Below the pieces are notes generated by a model. That model made no database searches and was not told where the DNA came from. It worked only from the letters and a program-made list of their open reading frames with translations. A stretch of DNA of 64,000 bases from Legionella massiliensis (GTDB taxonomy: Bacteria; Pseudomonadota; Gammaproteobacteria; Legionellales; Legionellaceae): assembly GCF_000756815.1 (NCBI RefSeq), contig NZ_CCVW01000003.1, forward strand, positions 310,001 through 374,000, written 5' to 3'. Shown piece by piece: positions 16,963 to 24,760 of the stretch (its first letter is position 1; every line of letters starts with the position of its first letter). A program made the position numbers and the translations under genes.

Positions 16963-18228
16963 ATGAACTCAGTAGCCATTTTTTTTAATGCCATAACGCC
17001 TTTCAAAAGTGATTTGAATTTATTAAAGCGCTCTGATACACAAAATATTTTATTCATCAATTCAACTATTTATTCTCAATTGGATGAAAAGCAAAAAGAT
17101 TTTTTTGAAAAAATTCATGTGATTGATCCGCTAACCTTCGATACAGCCTTGCCCTTAGCTGAATATTATTTGAAAAATCGAAGTCGCGACCAATTAAGAT
17201 TAGTAACCAATGATGAAGCATGTACCCTTGTTGTTGGAAAACTAATTGATTATTTAGGATTGGACGGAGAGGGAGAAAAAGTCTTAATCAAATTTGTTGA
17301 TAAAATCGTCATGAAAAAACTATTAGACGCTCAAGGGATTCGTACGCCATATCACCAAAGTTTTAATAAAAATGAATACAACAGAAATAAAGTGCTTTAC
17401 ACGACAGAGCTCGAAAAAAAATTCAACTATCCCTTTGCTGTCAAACCAATTGCCTTATATGGCTCTGCCAGTTTTAAGAAAATTCATAATAGACAGGACT
17501 GGTTTGCTTATGCCGAGCAAATAGCCGATTCTGAAATCCCCTTTCAAATTGAAGAGTTTATTGAGGGAACCTTATTTCATTGTGATGCGATTGTGCAAAA
17601 TAAGGAAATTCGCTTTATCTCCATTTCAGAATACCTATGGCCTATGGCATTGTTTAAAGAGGGCTATCCTATAGGCAGCATTGTGCTGCCTGAATATGAT
17701 TCGCGCTGGAATCAATTGAATGCTGTTCATCAAGAGATCATCGCAGCCTTAGAACCACCTGATGGCGCCACTCATTGTGAGTTGTTTCTTACAAAGCACA
17801 ATGAAGTTGTTTTTTTGGAAATAGCGGCAAGGCCTTCCGGCGCTTTGGTTGTTTCCATGATTGAACGTATTACCGGAGTGAATATTGAATTAGCCCATTT
17901 TGAGTTAAGACTCCAAAGGCCAATTAGTTTTCAAAGCAAATTAATCACAGATTTTTCTTTTTTCTGTTATGTTCCTAAAAAAAATGGCACTGTTTTGAGC
18001 ATGGACTTACCTAAATTTAACAGCAGTTTAAGTATTGAATGGAATATAAAGCCTGGGGATCTAATTCAACTAGAGCCCAGAGGTGAATACGATATTTTGG
18101 TAAAACCCTCTCATATTGCGGCGACAATTATCTTAAGTAATCCTAGTTTTGATGAGCTCTATGAAGACTTCCTTAGCTTGAAAAAAGCACAGCTGATAAC
18201 AATGCACCTAGCGCAAGACAAAAAATAG
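16963..18228 (+). CDS. ATP-grasp carboxylate-amine ligase family protein
   Basis: 421 residues. An N-terminal pre-ATP-grasp domain (1-110) is followed by an ATP-grasp fold: FVDKIVMKKLLDAQGIRTP, the Lys of YPFAVKPIALYGS that contacts ATP, QIEEFIEG of the hinge and VFLEIAARPSGA with the metal-binding Glu and Arg. Members ligate an acid to an amine through an acyl phosphate, for example L-amino acid ligases making dipeptides. The substrate is not readable. A dipeptide epimerase and a formyltransferase-like enzyme are the next two genes, which favours a peptide-type product. Ribosome site GAGGG before ATG 16963. Confidence 0.85.
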   Translation: MNSVAIFFNAITPFKSDLNLLKRSDTQNILFINSTIYSQLDEKQKDFFEKIHVIDPLTFDTALPLAEYYLKNRSRDQLRLVTNDEACTLVVGKLIDYLGLDGEGEKVLIKFVDKIVMKKLLDAQGIRTPYHQSFNKNEYNRNKVLYTTELEKKFNYPFAVKPIALYGSASFKKIHNRQDWFAYAEQIADSEIPFQIEEFIEGTLFHCDAIVQNKEIRFISISEYLWPMALFKEGYPIGSIVLPEYDSRWNQLNAVHQEIIAALEPPDGATHCELFLTKHNEVVFLEIAARPSGALVVSMIERITGVNIELAHFELRLQRPISFQSKLITDFSFFCYVPKKNGTVLSMDLPKFNSSLSIEWNIKPGDLIQLEPRGEYDILVKPSHIAATIILSNPSFDELYEDFLSLKKAQLITMHLAQDKK

Positions 18229-18264
18229 AAAGCCTCTAAGTGCTCCCGAATTCCCGCGGCTTGC

Positions 18265-18460
18265 CCCATAGGTATCTACACCTGTGTCTGTAATAGATGA
18301 GCCCTGTCCCCTAAGCCACGTCATCCAGAGCGCAGCGAAGGATCTCCTGGATGAGCACCGTGCCACATTCAGGAGCTCCTTCGCTGCGCTCTGGATGACG
18401 TAGTGTTGAAACAAGGAGGGACGTGACCTTATTACAGACACTTGTGTAGATACCTATGCC
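18265..18460. repeat. Family B element (~196 bp) with family A palindrome inside
   Basis: Left end CCCATAGGTATCTACA with TGTCTGTAATA; right end the complement, finishing TGTGTAGATACCTATG. The centre 18318-18401 is a family A palindrome. The left flank is the first half of a REP core (CCCGCGGCTTG, 18253-18263). The matching right half is not adjacent; a TTTGACCGCGGGG piece appears about 40 bp further on, so the right junction has been rearranged. It fills most of the 18229-18562 gap. Confidence 0.8.
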
Positions 18461-18562
18461 TCTTCTCGAAGGATAATCATTAATTAAGCTTTGTGGGTTT
18501 GACCGCGGGGGGCCATGTAGCTTTCACCAGAGCCATGCAACAATACCTGTTCGCAATACAGC

Positions 18563-19696
18563 TTACAGTTCCTCATAAACCAACTCATTTTCTCTCACCA
18601 AATGCTCGAGAATAGACTCATGAATCTCTATACCTAAACCAGGCTTTTCAAAGGGTAGTCTCATGCCCTTAATATAAGGAGATTGAGTAAAAATAGGTTC
18701 TTTTAAATCCTGAAATAAAAATAAATCACTATCTAAATCAGTAAAAGCGATATTCGGCATTGATGCTGCAAAATGAATCCCTGCTGCTACACCCAAAGGG
18801 CCTTCCATCATACATCCTACCATCACCTTTAATCCTGCTTCATAAGCTCTTTGTGCCATAACTCTTGCCTGCCAAATTCCACCGGCTTTTTGGATTTTAA
18901 TATTAATTCCATCGACGGCTTTCATACGAACTAACTCTTCTAGATCAGCCATACTAACGATACTTTCATCAGCATAAATATGAATGCCATTAAGCTGGTT
19001 TTTTATATCCAATAATCCTTGGTGGTCATCCTTTTTAACGGGTTGTTCGACTGCAATTACGTTTCCCAAAATCGCTTGTATTTCTTTTAAAGTTTCAATC
19101 GCTTGGCGTGAATCGTTAAAACCTTGATTAGGGTCAATCACATAAGCGATCTCTTTAGCAAACAGACTTTTAATTGTTTTTATTATTTTGAGATTAACCG
19201 TCTTATCTAATTTAATTTTTATGAGTTGAACCTCTGGATGATTTCTAACAATGTCCAAGGCAAATTCTTTGGTTTGTTCTTCATCTAAAACAGGAATGGT
19301 TAAGCTGTTTGCTGTGCACTTTTTTTCATTAGCAAAAAGCGCGTATACAGGTTTATTTCTTATCTTTCCTAATAAGTCATGAAAAGCACTATCTAAGGCT
19401 GCGGAGGCATGAACACTCTTAACCTGGTTTTGAACTAACTGATAAAAAACCTGTGGTGCAGCATTGGGATTAATTGGATGGTGTTTAAAATTCTGTAACT
19501 GAGAAACAACCTCAGCGTAAGTTTCACCGGTCATCAGTGCAAAGGGTGCTGCTTCGCCAATACCAACCAAACCATGATAATGAAGTTGAACTATAATCGT
19601 TTCTAAGTGAGTCCAAGTATGTGTTGCGATAGAAAGGGGTTGTGCCAATTTGTATTTCAGCCTATATATTTTTAATGCTGCAATATCCATGGGCAA
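18563..19696 (-). CDS. Enolase-superfamily dipeptide epimerase (L-Ala-D/L-Glu epimerase type)
   Basis: 377 residues. The muconate-lactonising subgroup signature is complete: K160-I-K162 (one catalytic base), metal ligands Asp188 in VIDPNQGF, Glu217 in AVEQP and Asp243 in YADES, and the second base Lys267 in NIKIQK. The N-terminal capping domain contains GEAAPF and MTGETY, as in dipeptide epimerases. It should epimerise the alpha-carbon of a dipeptide, either in murein-peptide salvage or in a small biosynthetic pathway with the flanking ATP-grasp and formyltransferase genes. Divergent from the latter across 65 bp. Confidence 0.85.
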   Translation of the reverse strand: MPMDIAALKIYRLKYKLAQPLSIATHTWTHLETIIVQLHYHGLVGIGEAAPFALMTGETYAEVVSQLQNFKHHPINPNAAPQVFYQLVQNQVKSVHASAALDSAFHDLLGKIRNKPVYALFANEKKCTANSLTIPVLDEEQTKEFALDIVRNHPEVQLIKIKLDKTVNLKIIKTIKSLFAKEIAYVIDPNQGFNDSRQAIETLKEIQAILGNVIAVEQPVKKDDHQGLLDIKNQLNGIHIYADESIVSMADLEELVRMKAVDGINIKIQKAGGIWQARVMAQRAYEAGLKVMVGCMMEGPLGVAAGIHFAASMPNIAFTDLDSDLFLFQDLKEPIFTQSPYIKGMRLPFEKPGLGIEIHESILEHLVRENELVYEEL

Positions 19697-19761
19697 ATCC
19701 CTCTGGTTATGGATGAATTATAGTCTATCCGCCCAAGTATAGACCCTTTAAAGAGAAGCCG

Positions 19762-20646
19762 ATGAATATACTCTTTCTAATAGGCAGCGATTTATATTCT
19801 TATAATATGGCAAATGAGATCTGCCTTAATTTCGCAAAACATCCTTTTAAAGCGTCTTTCTTGGTGTTTAAGAACGAAATGGCCTTTAATCCAGAAAAAA
19901 TACAAGAGGAAGTAAAGCGCTTAATTTTTTATGAGCGAACGCTATTTAGCGAAATTTTGCTCCAATTCCTCAAAAATCATCCTAATGAAGGCAAATATCT
20001 AGGCGTAGATGCCTTAGCTCAAAAATATGCTTGCAATTATGCCTTTTGCCCCTCCATCGATAACAAAAAAGCATCACAATTTATTTCAGAACAGGCCAAG
20101 GATTGGGCGATTGATGTTGTTATATCGATAAGATGCATTATCAAACTTGATGCCCCGCTTATTCATTATTTTACGCGGGAAAAGGAAAATTATTTATGGA
20201 ATGTTCATCCTGGTCTATTGCCGCAATACAGGGGGATTATGCCGATATTTGGCGCCATGTTTAACCAAGAAAAACACTATGGTATTAGCCTGCTTCGAGT
20301 ATCCGAAAAGCTTGATGAAGGCACCATAATTGATTCACGGACCTGTACGCTGGATTACTCTAAATCCATGATTGAAAATGCGCTGGATTTGATCCCTGCA
20401 GGGGTTGAACTAATCACGGACAATTTACGCAAAATATCTAGAAAAGAACAACTATCGGTCTTAACTCAAAATGCCACTGAAAAGGGATTTTACTCATTTC
20501 CAACGGCAGAAGAGTTGGCGCTTTTCAAATCCAAAGGATTAAGTCTTTATTCAAAAGAGGGGCTCATTAATTTAATGAGTCGTTGTTATTTGACTGACAA
20601 GCAAAACGATATCGTAGAAAAATTGCGGCTTTACGGCAGCCTTTGA
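19762..20646 (+). CDS. Formyltransferase-family enzyme (Fmt/PurN-like)
   Basis: 294 residues. The catalytic triad of the formyl transferase fold is visible: Asn147 and His149 in WNVHPGLLPQYRG and Asp185 in EKLDEGTII. The N-terminal MNILFLIGSD is the first Rossmann strand. It is shorter than methionyl-tRNA formyltransferase and lacks that enzyme's C-terminal tRNA-binding domain, so a free amino group on a small molecule or sugar is the likelier target, with formyl-tetrahydrofolate as donor. It begins divergently from the dipeptide epimerase gene. Function within that neighbourhood is inferred. Confidence 0.8.
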   Translation: MNILFLIGSDLYSYNMANEICLNFAKHPFKASFLVFKNEMAFNPEKIQEEVKRLIFYERTLFSEILLQFLKNHPNEGKYLGVDALAQKYACNYAFCPSIDNKKASQFISEQAKDWAIDVVISIRCIIKLDAPLIHYFTREKENYLWNVHPGLLPQYRGIMPIFGAMFNQEKHYGISLLRVSEKLDEGTIIDSRTCTLDYSKSMIENALDLIPAGVELITDNLRKISRKEQLSVLTQNATEKGFYSFPTAEELALFKSKGLSLYSKEGLINLMSRCYLTDKQNDIVEKLRLYGSL

Positions 20647-20718
20647 AGTATTTTTGTAATAGCTCATCCCCGTTATAACGAACATAAGCTGTGCTATTAA
20701 GCATATAGGCGCCTAAAG

Positions 20719-20830
20719 CCTACCTACCGCGCTTTATGCGCGGTATCCATGCGGAGTCTAGAGTACACAAAGAGCTCATTGCTCATAGCAAGATCTCCTG
20801 GATACCGCGCATAAAGCGCGGTACGTAGGC
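20719..20830. repeat. Long palindromic element between convergent genes
   Basis: CCTACCTACCGCGCTTTATG at the left pairs with CATAAAGCGCGGTACGTAGG at the right, each arm itself containing a small CCGCGC..GCGCGG palindrome, with a non-symmetrical middle of about 45 bp. It lies between the formyltransferase stop and the MFS stop and may end both transcripts. Confidence 0.75.
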
Positions 20831-20850
20831 AATCAGTGTTCATCATTAGC

Positions 20851-22014
20851 CTAACCCAGCACCAGCCATTTTTTCGCTAAAAGCTTCTGCATGCTAATAA
20901 ACGAAAACAAGATGATGGCAAACATAGTTATGCCGATGGTTAGGAATTGCCCCTGATAGTAGTAACTGACAATTTCCAGTAAAAATGCGGTCATAAGCAG
21001 ACGAGAGGATTGTAGCAAGGCAGCTATTCTCCCTTTAGCATCCTCAAGCACCTCAAGAGAATAGGGGTATAGAATATTAAAGGTAAATGCTAGGCCGATA
21101 GAAAATAAAATAATGGACATGGTAATTAATAGCGGATTTGCCAACCTCAATAGCGAAATAAGGCCTATTAGTATTGCACTGAGGCAGCATAGCCATTTGC
21201 CAAAATTAAAGATGTTTTTTTGCTTAAATAATTTTATGAGCTTTAAATTCATAATACTTGCCACAGAAAAGGCAAGCGCGACACTTCCTTGATAGTAACC
21301 AAAATGTTTTAACGAAACGCTTAAATTTTCCATGTACAAAATAGGCGCCATACCGACAAAAACCCACCAAGCAACAATTAAGAAATTTATACAAAGCAAA
21401 TAAGATCGCAATTTTGGCGAGAAAAGAAGCGGAATATAGGCTTTGAGAGAGATTGAAACTGTGGGAACGCCTTTCTTATGCGGAATAGCAAAATAAGAGC
21501 TAATGAAGGTGATAAGACCTAGCCCTAATAACAGGATAAAATTTGCTCTCCAGTTGAAATAAAGGTTCACAAAGCTTCCAATAATTGGCGCAAAGGACAT
21601 CGATAAGGTAGTAATCCCATTCAGTATTCCCATCAGAGCGGGTTGCTTATCAACGGGGTATTCATCGGCTAACACCACATAGCCAAGGATTGAAGGGCCC
21701 GCAATACCTATACCTTGAAGTAAACGGCCGAAGATAAGTAGCGGGAAATTGCTTGCGCTTACACAGAAAACACTTCCTAGCACGAAGATGAATAAACTGA
21801 CTAAAATGACATGCCGTCGATCGTAGCGATCGCCCAAAGTTCCTGTAAATAAACCACAAATACAGAAGGCAATAAAGTTGACACTGAGGGTTAATTGGAT
21901 CAACGCAGGGGAGAGCGAATAAATCGTCTGCAATTCAGGTAGGCTTGGAATAAATAAATCGATTTCCGTACCGCATAAAATCTCAATAATAAGGATGGCA
22001 ATAAATCTAAACAT
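20851..22014 (-). CDS. MFS drug/metabolite exporter (Bcr/CflA-like)
   Basis: 387 residues from ATG 22014, which has AGGAGA about 7 bp upstream; an in-frame ATG at 22047 lacks a site. Twelve hydrophobic segments, with the family motif GTLGDRYDRRHVIL in the first cytoplasmic loop and LFIPSLPEL in helix 1 as in Bcr/CflA 12-helix drug antiporters. Inner-membrane proton-driven efflux. Its place among an ATP-grasp ligase, an epimerase and a formyltransferase suggests export of their product, but this is inference. Divergent from the LuxR-type regulator. Confidence 0.88.
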   Translation of the reverse strand: MFRFIAILIIEILCGTEIDLFIPSLPELQTIYSLSPALIQLTLSVNFIAFCICGLFTGTLGDRYDRRHVILVSLFIFVLGSVFCVSASNFPLLIFGRLLQGIGIAGPSILGYVVLADEYPVDKQPALMGILNGITTLSMSFAPIIGSFVNLYFNWRANFILLLGLGLITFISSYFAIPHKKGVPTVSISLKAYIPLLFSPKLRSYLLCINFLIVAWWVFVGMAPILYMENLSVSLKHFGYYQGSVALAFSVASIMNLKLIKLFKQKNIFNFGKWLCCLSAILIGLISLLRLANPLLITMSIILFSIGLAFTFNILYPYSLEVLEDAKGRIAALLQSSRLLMTAFLLEIVSYYYQGQFLTIGITMFAIILFSFISMQKLLAKKWLVLG

Positions 22015-22138
22015 TTGAAGGTCTCCTAAAACCTCATTATTGCCCAAGGCTTAGCCCTAAACCCCGGGAAAATTCCTAAGGGCGTAGTCTTTCTGGTAAA
22101 ATAAATAATCAAAATTTAAAATAAAAGCACACTATCTA

Positions 22139-22795
22139 ATGATTATTGATTTTGAATTACTCAATATGATCCCCGGAGCTATCGGCTTTAAAGATAAGAA
22201 CTCAGTTTATCTTGGGGGAAATCAACTGCTTGCCAGCACCATGGGTTTTGCCAAACCGCAGGATATCGTTGGTATGAAAGATACTGATATAAAATCAGAA
22301 ATGGTTGTCTTTGCTGACAAGTTTGTTAAAGAAGACAAAGAGGTGATGTTAACAGGAGAACGGCAACATATTGATATCGGACGCTATAACGATGGGCTGT
22401 TACGAGCGACCCTAAGCACTAAAAAAGTCATTTTGGCCGCCAATCAAGCGATTATTGGCACCGCTTTTTCAAGAGTTGAATTAAAATCATCCATTCTAAA
22501 AAAACTATTGGATAAATCACTAAATATCAAATTTCCTCTGTATTACACGATTGCCAGGCAATATGGCGAATACAATTTAAATAAAAGAGAAACAGAGTCT
22601 TTATTTTATTTAATGCGCGGCTACACCGCGAAAGAAATTGCACAACGGCTTGGCTTATCACCTAAAACTATTGAATACCATATTGAACAATTAAAAAACA
22701 AACTAGGTTGCAGTAAAAAATCTGAACTAGTTGAAAAATCAATAGACTTAGGATTTTTATATAATATTCCCACTGCAATTTTAAGTGCTTCATAA
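22139..22795 (+). CDS. PAS-LuxR-type transcriptional regulator
   Basis: 218 residues. An N-terminal PAS-like sensor domain (MIPGAIGFKDKNSVYLGGN..., about 5-110) is followed by a linker and a LuxR helix-turn-helix at about 150-210: LNKRETESLFYLMRGYTAKEIAQRLGLSPKTIEYHI. This architecture resembles small Legionella LuxR regulators; it is not an acyl-homoserine-lactone receptor. Divergent from the MFS exporter across 124 bp, so control of that gene is plausible. The DyP peroxidase gene follows on the same strand after 53 bp. Confidence 0.85.
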   Translation: MIIDFELLNMIPGAIGFKDKNSVYLGGNQLLASTMGFAKPQDIVGMKDTDIKSEMVVFADKFVKEDKEVMLTGERQHIDIGRYNDGLLRATLSTKKVILAANQAIIGTAFSRVELKSSILKKLLDKSLNIKFPLYYTIARQYGEYNLNKRETESLFYLMRGYTAKEIAQRLGLSPKTIEYHIEQLKNKLGCSKKSELVEKSIDLGFLYNIPTAILSAS

Positions 22796-22848
22796 AAAGT
22801 TAGATCTACGGTATCTTTTCTTTTAATTTGCTTTTGGAGCGCTTTAAG

Positions 22849-23784
22849 ATGAATCGATCACAAAACGTCACTGACTATCCAAACATCCATTCTATTTTTA
22901 GTGTTTGGACGTTTAAAGCGAGTGACGCAACAATAAAATCTGCTTTTGAACGAATCTGTGCCTTGGTCATTAATCTTAATAATTCTTTTAGCACTCGAAT
23001 CCCAGATGGCAAAGCCAGTTGCGTGTTAGGTGTTGGTCATGATGCTTGGATAAAACTAGGCTTACCTAGTCCTCTTCCCAAAGAGTTAAAAAACTTTGAA
23101 CCTATTGTGGGGCAGAAGCATACAGCAGTCGCTACTTCTGCTGACTTGCACTTTCATCTACGAGCGCCCAATGTCTCTATATGTATCGACATGCTAATTG
23201 CCATCAATGAGGTATTGTCTTTAGCTGCTGATTGTTTGGAAGAGATTCATGGATTTAGATATTGGGATGGACGCTCTATCCTGGGCTTTGTAGATGGCAC
23301 TGAAAACCCTAGTGGTGCAGCGCGCGAGCGCTTCGGTGTTGTCGGACAAGAAGATTCCTTTTATGAGGGAGGAAGTTATCTATTTGTGCAAAAATACCTA
23401 CACAATATGCAGGCTTGGGAAAACTTAACAGTTGAGGAGCAAGAGAAGGTTTTTGGTCGCCATAAGATGAGTGATATTGAAATGCCAGATGAGATAAAAC
23501 CCAATAACTCCCACAGCGCGCTGGCCAATATTGAAGATGAGGATGGCAACGAGCTCAAAGTTGTCAGAGATAATATGCCTTTTCGAAACTCAGCTACCAA
23601 CGAGTTAGGCACTTATTTTATTGCCTACGCCAATAAATTTAGTACGACTGAAAAGATGCTAGAACGCATGTTTCTAGGAGAACCTCTTGGTAATTACGAT
23701 AGGATCTTAGACTTTAGTACGGCGCGTACGGGAAGCTTATTTTTTGCTCCTGCCTTAAATATCTTAAAAGATTATTCTGCATAA
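22849..23784 (+). CDS. DyP-type heme peroxidase (YfeX-like)
   Basis: 311 residues from ATG 22849, preceded by TTTGGAG; the TTG at 22828 is an artefact. The DyP signature GFVDGTENP places the catalytic Asp at 149. The proximal heme ligand is probably His222 in NNSHSALA, and RDNMPF contains the distal Arg. Cytosolic, no signal peptide, like YfeX; it oxidises bulky or porphyrin-type substrates with peroxide. It follows the LuxR-type gene by 53 bp and may be cotranscribed. Confidence 0.9.
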   Translation: MNRSQNVTDYPNIHSIFSVWTFKASDATIKSAFERICALVINLNNSFSTRIPDGKASCVLGVGHDAWIKLGLPSPLPKELKNFEPIVGQKHTAVATSADLHFHLRAPNVSICIDMLIAINEVLSLAADCLEEIHGFRYWDGRSILGFVDGTENPSGAARERFGVVGQEDSFYEGGSYLFVQKYLHNMQAWENLTVEEQEKVFGRHKMSDIEMPDEIKPNNSHSALANIEDEDGNELKVVRDNMPFRNSATNELGTYFIAYANKFSTTEKMLERMFLGEPLGNYDRILDFSTARTGSLFFAPALNILKDYSA

Positions 23785-23815
23785 AAGTTATTATTTATAT
23801 TTGGGAAATTACAAA

Positions 23816-24709
23816 ATGTTAAAAAAAATAATTAGAAATAAGTTGGTAAAGGCGATAAGTCTGCTAATTCTTAGTCAATTTTTTCTTTCGTCAACAGCCC
23901 TTGCGGCAGATTCAGGAAAGATGAAGGTTAATGATATTAATATCTACTATGAAATCCATGGTACAGGGAAACCGGTGATTTTAATTGCCGGATTTACCTG
24001 TGACCATACGTTTTGGTCTGGAATTCTCAAGCAATTAGCCGCAAATCATAAGGTCCTAATATTTGATAACCGCGGCATCGGCCAAACAGATAGCCCTAAG
24101 ACCCCTTATTCAATCGAAATGATGGCTGATGATGTCATGGGGTTGAGTAAAAAGTTGGGATTAGAAAATCCAATTATCATTGGCCAATCAATGGGCACAG
24201 CAATTACGCAGAATATTGCCAAAAGATACGCTGATCAAATTCAAAAAATTGTTTTAATTAATACCTTTGATCAGTTAACAAAGGCACCAGAAATGGCTTT
24301 TGAATTAACTGGTGAATTACAGAGTAGGAATTTGCCTCTTCGCTATCGAGTTCAATCCATTGCTCCCTGGGTATTTTCAAGCGCTTTTCTTTCACAACCC
24401 AATCAATTGGAAAACCTAATTAAACTAGCGGAACAAAACCCTTATCCCCAATCTCTAGTTGGTTATGAAGGCCAATTAGATGCCCTAAAAAAGTTTAATT
24501 CACAGGCATGGTTGAACCAAATCAAAACGCCAACCTTAATTATTGCAGGGGAAGATGACATTATTGCTCCCTTAGCTGGCGCTAAAGAGGTTCAAGAAAA
24601 GATTGGTCATAATACACCACTTGAGATTATTCCAGGGGGGCACGCCAGCCCGGTGGAACAGCCGCAAAAGGTTGCGGATTTCATTTTAAAATTTATTGAT
24701 AAGAAGTAA
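23816..24709 (+). CDS. Exported alpha/beta hydrolase
   Basis: 297 residues from ATG 23816 (GGGA about 9 bp upstream); TTG 23801 is a longer in-frame alternative. A Sec signal peptide covers the first ~30 residues (KKIIRNKLVK, hydrophobic core, STALAADS cleavage). The mature part has the alpha/beta hydrolase triad: Ser in GQSMG, Asp in AGEDDIIAP and His in GGHASP, plus the oxyanion segment LIAGFTCDHTFW. Periplasmic or secreted esterase of unknown substrate; secretion through the type II system encoded at 37-41 kb is possible. 31 bp after the peroxidase gene. Confidence 0.88.
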   Translation: MLKKIIRNKLVKAISLLILSQFFLSSTALAADSGKMKVNDINIYYEIHGTGKPVILIAGFTCDHTFWSGILKQLAANHKVLIFDNRGIGQTDSPKTPYSIEMMADDVMGLSKKLGLENPIIIGQSMGTAITQNIAKRYADQIQKIVLINTFDQLTKAPEMAFELTGELQSRNLPLRYRVQSIAPWVFSSAFLSQPNQLENLIKLAEQNPYPQSLVGYEGQLDALKKFNSQAWLNQIKTPTLIIAGEDDIIAPLAGAKEVQEKIGHNTPLEIIPGGHASPVEQPQKVADFILKFIDKK

Positions 24710-24728
24710 TTGTAGAGTTTTATAACTC

Positions 24729-24751
24729 CTCATCCGCCCAAGGCGGATGAG
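24729..24751. terminator. Hairpin between convergent genes
   Basis: CTCATCCGCC-CAA-GGCGGATGAG forms a 10-bp stem directly between the hydrolase stop and the stop of the minus-strand helical-repeat gene. It is the core of the CTCATCCGCCC palindrome family found at 36951, 46860 and 55261, reduced to one stem. No T-run, so terminator function is provisional. Confidence 0.55.
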
Positions 24752-24760
24752 GGTTCCTTG

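Noticed and set aside
18208-18441. Minus-strand open frame of 77 codons
   Set aside because: It lies inside the family B/family A repeat and its product reads as translated palindrome.
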